From contig NZ_CP094459.1 in NCBI RefSeq assembly GCF_022809715.1, forward strand, positions 3,472,001-3,536,000: a stretch of 64,000 nt of DNA, written 5' to 3'. The stretch comes from Burkholderia pyrrocinia (lineage in GTDB: Bacteria; Pseudomonadota; Gammaproteobacteria; Burkholderiales; Burkholderiaceae). Positions 16,225 to 26,133 of the stretch are shown here, one piece after another (position 1 is the first letter of the stretch; each line of letters opens with the position of its first letter). Below the pieces are notes generated by a model that did no database searches, was not told the origin of the DNA, and worked only from the letters and a program-made list of their open reading frames with translations. The translations under genes were made by a program, and so were the position numbers.

Positions 16225-16518
16225 TAGGGCCTGTTCACGCTAATAACGGACTTTCGCTGGCCGCCAGAAGGGCCGAGCGCAAGGACTGCGACGAAGCGAA
16301 TACTCGACGTATTCGCAAGGAGCATGACGCAGCGATCGGCCCTTCTGGCGGCCAGCCCCATTCATGACTTTTTCCCGGTCAGGGGAACGTGCCTTGCCGG
16401 CCGCATTGCGGCGTCGCGCGTCGCTTGTCCGGCTCGGTCAAACGGCGCCTCCTTGCTTCTTGCACCGCAGCCGGCAAGGCACGTTCGCAAGTCCGTTATT
16501 AGCGTGAACAGGCCCTTA
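16225..16518. repeat. Structured repeat element, copy B (terminal inverted repeats plus two long hairpins)
   Basis: Second full copy of the element at 3538. Terminal inverted repeats of 28 perfect pairs, starting AGGGCCTGTTCACGCTAATA, lie at 16226-16253 and 16489-16516. Stem 1 pairs 16257-16280 with 16332-16355 (23 of 24) and encloses a 51-base loop that is 40 of 51 identical to loop 1 of copy A. Stem 2 pairs 16385-16404 with 16467-16486 (19 of 20), with a C16402/A16469 mismatch at the same place as in copy A, around a 62-base loop also conserved with A. The stem sequences themselves differ from A. The element fills the gap between two minus-strand genes and contains no convincing reading frame. 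Confidence 0.9.
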
Positions 16519-16520
16519 AG

Positions 16521-16549
16521 AACACTGCCGCGTCTCGCGCGGCAGTGTG
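16521..16549 (-). terminator. Hairpin after the lytic transglycosylase gene
   Basis: A stem of at least 10 GC-rich pairs (ACACTGCCGCG with CGCGGCAGTGT, short loop) lies just downstream of the transglycosylase stop on the minus strand. Its 3' side is only weakly T-rich (TTCTTAA), and it abuts structured repeat B. It probably ends the transglycosylase transcript. Confidence 0.6.
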
Positions 16550-16560
16550 AAGATTGCGGA

Positions 16561-18513
16561 TCAGGGCGAGATCATGCCTAGACGTTTCTTCAACGACTGC
16601 GGTTTGCCCTCGAAGAGCGCCGCGTAGTAGACGGTATTCGACAGCACGTTCTTCACGTAGTCGCGCGTCTCGTTGAACGGAATCGTCTCCGCGAAGATCG
16701 CGCCTTCGACCGGCTGCGTCAACACCTGGCGCCACTGGCGCGGCCGGCCCGGGCCCGCGTTGTAGCCGGCGGTGGCCAGCACCGGCGAGCTGTCGAAGTT
16801 GTTGTAGATGTCCGCCAGATACCAGGTGCCGAGCTGGATGTTGGTATCGATGTCGTGCATCTGTGCGCGCGTGATCGTGCCCATGCCGAGCTTCTTCGCG
16901 ACGAGCTGGGCGGTGGCCGGCATCAGCTGCATCAGGCCGCCCGCACCCACCGACGAACGCGCGCTCGTGATGAAGCGCGACTCCTGGCGGATCAGCCCGT
17001 ACGCCCACTCGATGTCGAGGCCCGTCGATTGCGCATAGCGCTCGACGATGTTGCGGTACGGCGACGGGTAGCGCAGCGTGAAGTCGTGCTCGGCCTTCGT
17101 GCGGTCGGCCGTGTTGACCGTGCGGTCGAGCAGCTCGACGCGCTTGCCGTACTCGGCGGCCGCGAGCAGCTGGCGATCGGTCATCCCGCGCAGCGGCCAG
17201 TTCCATTCGCGGTTGCCTTCGAGGCGCAGGTTCAGCGCGTAGAAGCGCTGTGCGAGCGCGAAGCCCGGAATCTTGCCCATCGCGTCGATCTCGGCGTCGC
17301 TCACCTTCGTGCGCGGCGGGACCGTCGTGCGCTGGCCGAGCTCTTCGCCGGCGAGCTGCCCGTAGAAGTTGAACTGGCCCGCGACCTGCTCGAATTCCTG
17401 GTTCGCCTGCAGCGTGTCGCCGCTCTGCTTGAGCGCGCGCGCATGCCAGTAGATCCACGCCGGATCGCTGCGCAGCGACGGCGGCATCTGCTCGATCGAC
17501 CAGCGCACCATCGGCCAGTTGCCGGCGAGCAGCGCGGCGCGCGTGCGCCATTCGTAGCCCGGGTTCGACAGCGGCGCGTTCGCGGATTTCGCGTACCAGA
17601 CCGACGCGAGCGGCGAGCGCTTGATCGCGCCCTGGTAACCGATCGCGCCCCATGCGATCGCCTGCTCCTGTTTCGTGAGCGAGCCGGCGACCGACGTCAG
17701 CATCCCGGCGGCCGCGTCCGGATCGTTGCGCGCCATGCGGCCGAGCGCGATCAGCGCGAGCTGGTGCGACGTCGCGTCGGGGCCGACGCCGCGCGCGAGG
17801 AACAGCGGCGGCGCGCTCGTCGCCTGGTCGAAGGCGACCGGGCGCGGGCCGAGCGCGTCGACGATCTTGCCGCCGAGCGTCGTGTAGTTCTGCTCGTACG
17901 CGAGGCGCGCCTGCTGCCACACGTCGTCGCTCGTGAACTGCTGGTTGACCGTGAGCGCGGTGATCAGGTCGACGCAAGCGTCGCCGTAATTCTTCGGCTC
18001 GACGAGCAGCGCGCGCGCCGCATCGGCGACGTTCTCGCCGCGCGCCGCGCGCGATTCGAGCGCGTAGCACCTGACCTGCGTGTCGTCGTCGAGCACGAAG
18101 CGCTTGTATTGATCGTCGAAGCTGCGCCAGTCGTGGCGCGCGCCGAGCACGAGCAGGTAGTCGTTGCGCAGGCGGTCGGCGATCGCCTGGCCGTCGTAGC
18201 GCTGCAGGAACGACTGCACCGGCGCGTCCGGCGCGTCGACGCGCGCACGGCCCGTCGAATCGAACAGCTGCGGCTTGATCTGGAAATACTCGACGTAGGA
18301 CGGGACCGGATAGTTCGGGATCATCGACGCAAGCTGCGCGGCTTTCGCGGCGTCGTTGCGGCGTGCGGCTTCGCGAAGCTGCACGAAGATCTGGTCATCC
18401 CCGGCGACCGTGTCGTCGCCCGGCGCGGCGCACGCGGCCGTGCCCGCGACCAGCGCGGCCGCCGAAAGCGTCAGCGCGACCGCGCGATATACTCGGAAAA
18501 GGCTGTTCGACAT
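16561..18513 (-). CDS. slt: Soluble lytic murein transglycosylase (Slt family)
   Basis: The predicted exolytic enzyme cleaves peptidoglycan to 1,6-anhydromuropeptides in the periplasm. The 650-residue product starts with a signal peptide ending in a Cys-containing segment (SAAALVAGTAACAAPGDD), compatible with a lipoprotein or a cleaved export signal. It continues with a long alpha-helical superhelix (Slt U/L domains), with the catalytic Glu in WAYGLIRQESRFITSARSSV. The adjoining motifs are GAGGLMQLMPATAQLVAKKL and LATAGYNAGPGRPRQWRQ. Length and order fit Slt70. Its start codon lies only eight bases from the upstream ATG of the divergent 5-formyl-THF cyclo-ligase gene. Confidence 0.94.
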   Translation of the reverse strand: MSNSLFRVYRAVALTLSAAALVAGTAACAAPGDDTVAGDDQIFVQLREAARRNDAAKAAQLASMIPNYPVPSYVEYFQIKPQLFDSTGRARVDAPDAPVQSFLQRYDGQAIADRLRNDYLLVLGARHDWRSFDDQYKRFVLDDDTQVRCYALESRAARGENVADAARALLVEPKNYGDACVDLITALTVNQQFTSDDVWQQARLAYEQNYTTLGGKIVDALGPRPVAFDQATSAPPLFLARGVGPDATSHQLALIALGRMARNDPDAAAGMLTSVAGSLTKQEQAIAWGAIGYQGAIKRSPLASVWYAKSANAPLSNPGYEWRTRAALLAGNWPMVRWSIEQMPPSLRSDPAWIYWHARALKQSGDTLQANQEFEQVAGQFNFYGQLAGEELGQRTTVPPRTKVSDAEIDAMGKIPGFALAQRFYALNLRLEGNREWNWPLRGMTDRQLLAAAEYGKRVELLDRTVNTADRTKAEHDFTLRYPSPYRNIVERYAQSTGLDIEWAYGLIRQESRFITSARSSVGAGGLMQLMPATAQLVAKKLGMGTITRAQMHDIDTNIQLGTWYLADIYNNFDSSPVLATAGYNAGPGRPRQWRQVLTQPVEGAIFAETIPFNETRDYVKNVLSNTVYYAALFEGKPQSLKKRLGMISP

Positions 18514-18533
18514 CGTTTTGAATGGAGCACGAA

Positions 18534-19130
18534 TTGAGCGAAAGCATAGCACGCCACCCTGTGCCGAACCCGAAGGCTGCACTGCGCAAAACGCTGTCCG
18601 GCGCACGTCGCGACGCCGCGTCGCAGCCCGCCGCGAACGCCGCGCTCGACGCGCGGCTGCGCACGCTGCTCGACCGGCTCGCGCCGCGCACGGTCGGGTT
18701 CTACTGGCCGCTGCCGGGCGAATTCGATGCGCGCGATGCGGTGCTCTCATGGTGTGCGGCAGGCGCCGGCCGGCGCGCCGCGCTGCCCGTGATCGGCGAG
18801 CGGCACACGCCGCTCGCGTTCCATGCGTGGGACGCACACACGCCGATGCGCGAGGGTCATCACCGGATTCCGGAACCGGCGGCGGGAATCGTCGTCGTGC
18901 CCGACCTGCTGCTGATTCCCTGCGTGGGATTCGATCCGCAGCGCTACCGGCTCGGCTACGGCGGCGGCTACTACGATCGCACGCTCGCCGCGTGGCCGGG
19001 CGACACGCTGCCGGTGACGGTCGGCATCGCGTATGAAGCGTGCCGCGTCGACGCGCTGCCGGCCGAAGCGCACGATCTCGCGCTGCGCTGGATCGTGACC
19101 GACGGCGCGCTCTATCCGGCCGCCGGATGA
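18534..19130 (+). CDS. 5-formyltetrahydrofolate cyclo-ligase
   Basis: The enzyme converts 5-formyl-THF to 5,10-methenyl-THF with ATP, recycling a storage form of folate. The product of about 198 residues has the N-terminal NPKAALRKTLSGARRDA, the substrate-binding FYWPLPGEFDARDAV, and the signature DLLLIPCVGFDPQRYRLGYG followed by GGYYDRTLA. I chose TTG at 18534, because GGAG (18524-18527) lies six bases before it; the ATG at 18522 in the same frame has no ribosome-binding site. The divergent transglycosylase start is at 18513, so the two promoters must lie within each other's coding regions. Confidence 0.9.
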   Translation: MSESIARHPVPNPKAALRKTLSGARRDAASQPAANAALDARLRTLLDRLAPRTVGFYWPLPGEFDARDAVLSWCAAGAGRRAALPVIGERHTPLAFHAWDAHTPMREGHHRIPEPAAGIVVVPDLLLIPCVGFDPQRYRLGYGGGYYDRTLAAWPGDTLPVTVGIAYEACRVDALPAEAHDLALRWIVTDGALYPAAG

Positions 19131-19216
19131 CGCGGCGCGCGGCGCCACGGCCGTCGCCGCACGCCCGTCAGCGCAACGCCGCGCGCAACACTTTCCGCAA
19201 TCGTTTACAGCGACGT

Positions 19217-19729
19217 TTACAACGACGCCGCCGCGCGCGCGGCCGTGTCGTACAGGCCCGATGCGTGGCGCAGCAACTGCGCCGCGTCGCCGATCTGCTC
19301 GTTGGTGAGCCCGCTGTCCTTCAGCGTCTCGATCAGGCAGTGCTCGCGCACCTCGCGATACTTCAGGCACAGGTCGCGGCCCGCGTCGGTCGCGAAGAAG
19401 AACACTTCCTTGCCGTTTTTCTCGCTCTTCACGTAGCCGCGCGCGATCAGTTTTTTCAGCGCATAGGTCGCGACGTGCGTATCCTCGATATTGAGCACGA
19501 AGCAGATGTCGGCGAGCTTCTTCTTGCGTTCGCGATGGCTCACGTGATGCAGCAGCGACACCTCGACCGCCGTCATGTCCTTCGCGCCGGCCGCCGACAT
19601 GCAGCGCACCATCCAGCGGTTGAACGCGTTGCCGGCCATGATGAGCCCGTATTCGAGCTCCGACAGCTCCGCGCTCGAATCGGAAACGAGGTGTTCGGAT
19701 GACACGATCTTGGTCGGAGAACGCTTCAT
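19217..19729 (-). CDS. Winged-helix (MarR-like) transcriptional regulator
   Basis: This 170-residue protein of the predicted MarR-like winged-helix group begins MKRSPTKIVSSEHLVSDSSA. Its DNA-binding domain includes GAKDMTAVEVSLLHHVSHRE, KKLADICFVLNIEDTHVATY (recognition helix region) and the wing ARGYVKSEKNGKEVFFFATD. The C-terminal helix (LTNEQIGDAAQLLRHASGLY) is probably the dimer interface. It diverges from pxpBCA across 148 bp that carry a TTGTC-N11-GACAA inverted repeat, so it is a candidate regulator of 5-oxoproline use; that link is inferred. The longer upstream reading frame has no support. Confidence 0.85.
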   Translation of the reverse strand: MKRSPTKIVSSEHLVSDSSAELSELEYGLIMAGNAFNRWMVRCMSAAGAKDMTAVEVSLLHHVSHRERKKKLADICFVLNIEDTHVATYALKKLIARGYVKSEKNGKEVFFFATDAGRDLCLKYREVREHCLIETLKDSGLTNEQIGDAAQLLRHASGLYDTAARAAASL

Positions 19730-19819
19730 GGAAAGGCGGCGCAAGCAGGATGTCAGGGTGTGCCGAGTGTACGTCAGAAGCCCCTGTATACGGGCTAGGC
19801 GAAAACGCTTATTGGTAAG

Positions 19820-19840
19820 TTGTCGATATTTTGTTGACAA
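19820..19840. promoter_or_regulatory. Inverted repeat, candidate operator between the MarR-like gene and pxpB
   Basis: TTGTC (19820-19824) and GACAA (19836-19840) are separated by 11 bases in an A/T-rich patch, 38 bp before the pxpB start. TTGACA at 19834-19839 overlaps it but has no clear -10 partner at the right distance. The symmetry and position suggest a regulator-binding site. Confidence 0.4.
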
Positions 19841-19877
19841 TGTGCGCTAACATTGCCGTCCGAACCGTGCCAGTCCG

Positions 19878-20534
19878 ATGACGCAACCCCGCTTTTATCC
19901 GCTCGGCGATGCCGCCCTCGTCTGCGAGGTGCCGCCGCCCGCCACGCTCGATTGCCAGCGCCGCGTCTGGGCCGTTGCCGAGGCCGCGCGCGCGTGGCCC
20001 GACGTGATCGACGTCGTGCCGGGCATGAACAACCTGACCATCGTGTTCGACCCGCTCGCCGCGACGGCCGAGTCGCTCACGCCGGCGCTGCGCGACGCGT
20101 GGGAGACCGCCGACGTCGAGCACGCGGACGGTCGCGACGTCGAGATCCCGGTCGAATACGGCGGTGCCGCCGGCCCCGATCTGGCGGCCGTCGCCGCGCA
20201 CACGGGCCTGTCGGCCGACGAGGTCGTCGCGCGCCACGCGGCCGGCGAATACGTCGTGTTCTTCATCGGCTTCCAGCCGGGTTTCGCGTATCTCGGCGGC
20301 CTCGACGCGTCGCTGCATACGCCACGCCGCGCGGCGCCGCGCCTCGAGGTGCCGGCCGGCTCGGTCGGCATCGGCGGCGCGCAGACGGGCATCTACCCGG
20401 CCACGTCGCCCGGCGGCTGGCAGTTGATCGGCCGCACGTCGCAGGTGCTGTTCGATCCGGCGCGGCCGCAGCCGACGCTGCTGCTGCCCGGCGACCGCGT
20501 GCGCTTCACCATTGCAGGAGTCGACGCACGATGA
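19878..20534 (+). CDS. pxpB: 5-oxoprolinase subunit PxpB (KipI family)
   Basis: PxpA, PxpB and PxpC together hydrolyse 5-oxoproline (pyroglutamate) to glutamate using ATP, clearing a spontaneous damage product of glutamine. The 218-residue product has the allophanate-hydrolase subunit 1-like fold. It starts MTQPRFYPLGDAALVCEVPP and contains VVPGMNNLTIVFDPL, the motif GFQPGFAYLGGLDASLHTPR and VGIGGAQTGIYPATSPGGWQ. It is the first gene of pxpBCA, and its stop overlaps the pxpC start (ATGA). Confidence 0.94.
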   Translation: MTQPRFYPLGDAALVCEVPPPATLDCQRRVWAVAEAARAWPDVIDVVPGMNNLTIVFDPLAATAESLTPALRDAWETADVEHADGRDVEIPVEYGGAAGPDLAAVAAHTGLSADEVVARHAAGEYVVFFIGFQPGFAYLGGLDASLHTPRRAAPRLEVPAGSVGIGGAQTGIYPATSPGGWQLIGRTSQVLFDPARPQPTLLLPGDRVRFTIAGVDAR

Positions 20535-21598
20535 CCCAGAGCAACGCACCGGGCACCATCGAGGTGGTGCGGGCCGGCCCGCTGTCGACCGTGCAGGATC
20601 TCGGGCGCCGCGGCGCGCGCCATCTCGGCGTCGCGCAGGGCGGCGCGCTCGACGGCCTCGCGCTCGAGGTCGGCAACCGGCTCGTCGGCAACCGCCCCGA
20701 CGCGGCGGCCGTCGAGATCACGATCGGCCCGACCGCATTCCGCTTCACGCGCGCCACCCGCATCGCGATCACCGGCACCGAGTTCGGCGCGGCGCTCGAC
20801 GGCCGGCGCGTGCATTCGTGGTGGAGCCTGCCGGTCGAAGCCGGGCAGATGCTCGTGCTGCCGGCCGCGAAACGCGGGATGCGCGGCTACCTGTGCATCG
20901 CGGGCGGCATCGACGTGCTGCCGATGCTCGGCTCGCGCAGCACCGATCTCGCGTCGCGCTTCGGCGGCCTCGGCGGCCGCACGCTGCGCGACGGCGATCG
21001 GCTCCCGGTCGGCGTGCCGCCGGCCGGCGCGGGCTGCCTCGCGGCCGACGCGCCCGAATTCGGCGTGAAGGCGCCCGCGTGGTGCGCGTTCGCGCGCGTC
21101 GACGAGCCGCCGCGCCGCCACCGCCCCGCGCATGCGCCGTGGGCGATGCCCGTGCGCGTACTGCCGGGCCCCGACTACGCGTCGTTCGCAGCCGATTCGC
21201 AGCAGGCGTTCTGGGACGACGAATGGCTCGTCACCGCGAACAGCAACCGGATGGGCTATCGCCTCGCCGGCGCCGAGCTCGTGCGCGAGCGGCCGGCCGA
21301 GCTGCTGTCGCACGCGGTGCTGCCCGGCACGATCCAGGTGCCGCCGAACGGCCAGCCCATCGTGCTGATGCACGACGCGCAGACCACCGGCGGCTATCCG
21401 AAGATCGGCACGGTGATCCGCGCCGACCTGTGGAAGCTCGCACAGGCGCGGCTCAACCTGCCGATCCGCTTCGTGCGCACGACACCCGACGCGGCGCGTG
21501 CCGCCCTCGCCGCGGAACGTGCGTATCTGCGGCAGATCGACATCGCGATCGACATGCGCGAGGAAGCGCGCCGCCGCGCCCAATCGCGCGCGGCGTGA
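20531..21598 (+). CDS. pxpC: 5-oxoprolinase subunit PxpC (KipA / biotin-dependent carboxyltransferase-like)
   Basis: The 355-residue product is the allophanate-hydrolase subunit 2-like partner of PxpB. Recognisable blocks are [20 protein letters not shown] at the N-terminus, [20 protein letters not shown], the [20 protein letters not shown] segment and [20 protein letters not shown] near the end. The start ATG at 20531 overlaps the pxpB stop by four bases, indicating coupled translation of an obligate pair. The pxpA start lies 56 bp downstream. Confidence 0.94.
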   Translation: MTQSNAPGTIEVVRAGPLSTVQDLGRRGARHLGVAQGGALDGLALEVGNRLVGNRPDAAAVEITIGPTAFRFTRATRIAITGTEFGAALDGRRVHSWWSLPVEAGQMLVLPAAKRGMRGYLCIAGGIDVLPMLGSRSTDLASRFGGLGGRTLRDGDRLPVGVPPAGAGCLAADAPEFGVKAPAWCAFARVDEPPRRHRPAHAPWAMPVRVLPGPDYASFAADSQQAFWDDEWLVTANSNRMGYRLAGAELVRERPAELLSHAVLPGTIQVPPNGQPIVLMHDAQTTGGYPKIGTVIRADLWKLAQARLNLPIRFVRTTPDAARAALAAERAYLRQIDIAIDMREEARRRAQSRAA

Positions 21599-21653
21599 CA
21601 ATGGCGGAAGCGGTACGGAAGACGCGCCACGCAATCAGTGGACGAGGAACATC

Positions 21654-22418
21654 ATGGAAATCGATCTGAATGCCGATCTCGGCGAAGGATGCGGATCGGA
21701 CGAGGCGCTGCTCGACCTCGTCACGTCGGCGAACATCGCATGCGGCTGGCACGCGGGCGGCGCCAATGCGATGCGCGACTGCGTGCGCTGGTCCGTGCAG
21801 AAAGGCGTGTCGATCGGCGCGCACCCGAGCTTTCACGATCCGGAGAATTTCGGCCGCAAGGAAATGCAGCTGCCGGCCGGCGACATCTACGCCGGCGTGC
21901 TGTACCAGCTCGGCGCGCTGTCGGCGATCGCGCAGGCCGAAGGCGGGCGCATCGCGCACGTGAAGCCGCACGGCGCGCTGTACAACCAGGCCGCGCGCGA
22001 CCCGATGATCGCCGATGCCGTGGTGTCTGCGATCCACGATTTCGATCCGTCGCTCGCGGTGTTCGGGCTCGCGAACAGCGTGTTCGTCGCGGCCGCGCGG
22101 CAGGCGGGGCTCGCCGCGGTGGAGGAAGTGTTCGCCGATCGCGGCTACCGCGCCGACGGCTCGCTCGTGCCGCGCAGCCAGCCCGGCGCGCTGATCGACG
22201 ACGAAGAGGCGGTGCTCGCGCGCACGCTCGACATGGTGCGCAACCGGCACGTGCGTGCATTGAGCGGCGAATGGGTGCCGCTGAACGCGCAGACCGTCTG
22301 CCTGCACGGCGACGGGCCGCATGCGCTGGCGTTCGCGAAGCGGATCCGCGCGGCGCTCGAGGCGGCGGGTGTCGACGTCGTGGCACCTGGCGCGCTACAG
22401 GCCGACGAAGGCGCGTGA
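21654..22418 (+). CDS. pxpA: 5-oxoprolinase subunit PxpA (LamB/YcsF family)
   Basis: PxpA is the TIM-barrel-like subunit of 5-oxoprolinase. The 254-residue product opens with the family signature [20 protein letters not shown], then [57 protein letters not shown] and [20 protein letters not shown]. These motifs define the LamB/YcsF family. A GAGGA Shine-Dalgarno precedes the ATG. It is the last gene of the operon, followed within 53 bp by a strong terminator. Confidence 0.95.
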   Translation: MEIDLNADLGEGCGSDEALLDLVTSANIACGWHAGGANAMRDCVRWSVQKGVSIGAHPSFHDPENFGRKEMQLPAGDIYAGVLYQLGALSAIAQAEGGRIAHVKPHGALYNQAARDPMIADAVVSAIHDFDPSLAVFGLANSVFVAAARQAGLAAVEEVFADRGYRADGSLVPRSQPGALIDDEEAVLARTLDMVRNRHVRALSGEWVPLNAQTVCLHGDGPHALAFAKRIRAALEAAGVDVVAPGALQADEGA

Positions 22419-22470
22419 CGCGTATCCGTCGCGTGACACGTGCATTGCACGCATCCGTCGCCCAAAAGAA

Positions 22471-22493
22471 AAAAGCGCCCTCGTGGCGCTTTT
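22471..22493. terminator. Bidirectional rho-independent terminator after pxpA
   Basis: AAAAGCGCC (22471-22479) and GGCGCTTTT (22485-22493) form a perfect stem around a 5-base loop. An A run precedes it and a T run ends it, so it could work on either strand. It ends the pxpBCA transcript. Confidence 0.85.
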
Positions 22494-22977
22494 ACGTTGG
22501 CGCAATCGCTGCGGCTTCGCCGTCTGTCGATTCGCCCCCCGAAACCGTCTTTCGACGGTGACCGGAAAAACATTCCGGATTAAAAAACGTCCGCCATCGC
22601 CCGATCACTGCATTCCCCGGTCAGACGACGGAACGTTGCTTATCTGCAAGTCGGCCCGCATGCATTTGTTGTGTCCGACGATGATTGGCCCCGCCGTGCA
22701 TGCAGACACTCCGCGGCCGGCACGCGCTTCACGTGCCGGCAACGCTAACCCCGCGCTTTATTTCTGCTACCCCGTAGAACTTATCTATTCTTTTCATTTT
22801 TTCAACTTGTGGGGTGAAGAATAGATATTGGCAGAACAGGATGTCAATCGTTTCAAACGCTATTTTCCGACGATTCAAGGGTTTTCCTTATCGATTGCCG
22901 CGGCCGCACCGGCGCCTCGCGACGTGCGCGCGATGGCAATCAAACAGGGGAAGATCGGTGCATGCCGCCGGGCGCGA
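22494..22977. other. A/T-rich intergenic region with two inverted repeats
   Basis: No gene is supported in these 484 bp between convergent pxpA and the TraB/GumN gene. A GC hairpin (GCCGGCACG at 22716-22724 with CGTGCCGGC at 22732-22740) is followed by an unusually A/T-rich stretch. That stretch contains a perfect 11-bp inverted repeat, TATCTATTCTT (22782-22792) with AAGAATAGATA (22817-22827). The base composition differs sharply from the neighbouring genes. Confidence 0.6.
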
Positions 22978-24115
22978 TCAGTTCGCGTCGACCCGGTATC
23001 CTTGCTGGCGCAACAATTCGAGCACGCCGCGCGAGCCGCCCAGATGCAGCGCGCCGATCGCGACGAACAGCGGCCGGTTCGGCGCGGCGATTGCCGTCAT
23101 CCGTGCAACGAAGCGCCGGTTGCGCTCGTACAGGATCTTGTTGTCGATCGACGCCGACAACGCCTTCGAACGCGCGAGCCGCTCGCTCTTCGCGACGGCC
23201 CAGGCCGAGATCGCGTCGGCGTCGCCAATTCGCCACAGCCGGTGCAGCGCCTTGATGTCGTCCGCGTTCTGCGCGGGTGTCTGCACCATGTCCTGCGCGA
23301 GCATCTCGCGCTGCTCGGCCAGCGTCAGCCCGGTGAACGCGCGCATCTGTTCGGCGAGCGTCTCGAGCCCGATCACGCGGCCGCCCTTCTTCTTCAGGAA
23401 CACGTTCTGCAGTTGCGCCTCGGTGCCGTATTCGGTCTGCAGGCCGGCCGACAGCGAATCGTAGGTCTCGACGACGAGCGCCGCGAGCCACGGCCGCATC
23501 TTGCGGATCTCGGCGAGCGCGGCCGGGTTGCCGCGCAGGCGCGCCGCGAGCCGCTGCCACAGCGGCTCGGGCAGCAGGCGCTGCAGGCACGGGTAGCGGC
23601 ACACGCCGTACTTCGACACGTCGTCCTGCGATTCGAGCAGGTCGTCGGGCGACAGTTCGAGCGCGAGCGTCGGCGACGCGGCGAGCGCCGCGAGGATGCG
23701 CGGCCGGAACGGCTGCGCGCTCGGGTAGTCGGACGGGTCGCCCGTGTGCAGCGTGCCGAGCACGTAGAGCGTGACCTTGCCCCTGGTCGCGACGTAGAAC
23801 GGCATGCGCGCGGGCTGCACGCGCACCGCGCCGCTCGCGACCGTGCCGTTCGACACGGCAGGCGCGTGAAAGCCCGGCAGGCTCATGCCGGGCGGCGGGA
23901 CTTGCGACGGATGAATCGGCGAGGTGGCCGGCGCGCGCCCTTCGGCGCGCGCGGCCTCGACGGGAACCGCGAGGCTGGCCGCCACGCACGCACCGGCCAG
24001 CGCCGCGCCCGTAACGGTGCGCACGCTCCAGCGCCGCGCGTAGCGGTACGCGCGCATCACGCGCGCGCTGCTTGCCCCCGAACGGCGCGCGCCGGACACG
24101 CGCGCCGCCAACGCT

Positions 24116-24123
<8 letters not shown>
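22978..24123 (-). CDS. TraB/GumN family protein, exported
   Basis: TraB/GumN (Tiki-like) proteins are predicted metalloproteases or hydrolases of poorly known function in bacteria. The 381-residue product has a basic N-terminus and an export signal (VRTVTGAALAGACVAASLAV). The family core starts with the GTLHTGDP motif (TLYVLGTLHTGDPSDYPSAQ), has the LALELSPDDLLESQDD acidic segment and KMRPWLAALVVETYDS, and ends with the second signature, FVAIGALHLGGSRGVLELL. The start at 24123 has a strong GGGGAGG Shine-Dalgarno and overlaps the dppF stop by eight bases, so it is the last gene of the dpp operon. A later ATG at 24057 would also leave an intact signal peptide. Confidence 0.88.
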
Positions 24124-25128
<1,005 letters not shown>

Positions 25129-25132
<4 letters not shown>

Positions 25133-26133
25133 CGTGCGCCTCCCGTCAGGTCGAGGTTGGAAACATGGAGCGGCTTGATGCAGCGTGCGCGCATCGCATC
25201 GTTGCCGGACACCAGCGTGTCGAGCGCCGGCCGCGCCTTGCGGCAATCGTCGACCACGTACTTGCAGCGCGGCGCGAACAGGCATCCGGACGGGCGATCA
25301 TCGCGGCCCGGCACCATGCCGGGCAATGCGGCAAGGCGACGCGCCCCCTTATTGTGCTCGGGAATCGCCGCGAGCAGCGCTTCGGTGTACGGATGATGCG
25401 GCGTGCGGAAGATCTCGGGCACGCTGTTGGTCTCGATGATCTCGCCCGCGTACATCACCGCGACGCGCTGCGCGACCTCCGACACCACTGCCAGGTCGTG
25501 CGAGATCAGCACGAGCGCCATCCCGCGCTCCTTCTGCAGCTTCACCAGCAGATCCATGATCTGCGCCTGGATCGTCACGTCGAGCGCGGTGGTCGGCTCG
25601 TCGGCGATCAGCAGCTTCGGGTTGCACGCGACGGCCATCGCGATCATCACGCGCTGGTTCATCCCGCCCGACATCTGGTGCGGGAACGACGCGATGCGGT
25701 TCTTCGCATCGGGAATGCCGACCTGGTCGAGCAGTTCGAGCGCGCGCCGGTGCAGCGCGTCGCCGCGCAGGCCTTCGTGCAGCTTCAGCACCTCCTTGAT
25801 CTGGTAGCCGACCGTATAGCTCGGGTTCAGGCTCGTCAGCGCGTCCTGGAACACCATCGCGATGTCCTTGCCGACGATCTTGCGGCGCGCCTTCGCCGAC
25901 GCCTTCAGCAGGTCGACGCCGTTGAACGTGACCTCGTCGGCCGTCACCTTGCCCGGCGCGTCGATCAGGCCCATCAGCGCCATCATCGTCACGCTCTTGC
26001 CCGAGCCCGATTCGCCGACGACGCCCACCACCTCGCCCGGCGCGATCGACATGTTGATCCGGTCGACCGCGGGGAGACCGTTGAAGTTCACCGCGAGATT
26101 GCGGATGGTCAGAAGATCTTGGCTCATGTTCAT
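25129..26133 (-). CDS. dppD: Dipeptide ABC transporter ATP-binding protein DppD
   Basis: This is the first ATPase of the importer. The 334-residue product shows Walker [17 protein letters not shown], the signature [20 protein letters not shown], Walker [21 protein letters not shown] and the switch His in [15 protein letters not shown]. The C-terminal Cys cluster [18 protein letters not shown] belongs to the peptide-importer subfamily. The start is the first ATG of [12 protein letters not shown]; it overlaps the dppC stop by four bases, and the stop overlaps dppF in the same way. Confidence 0.95.
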
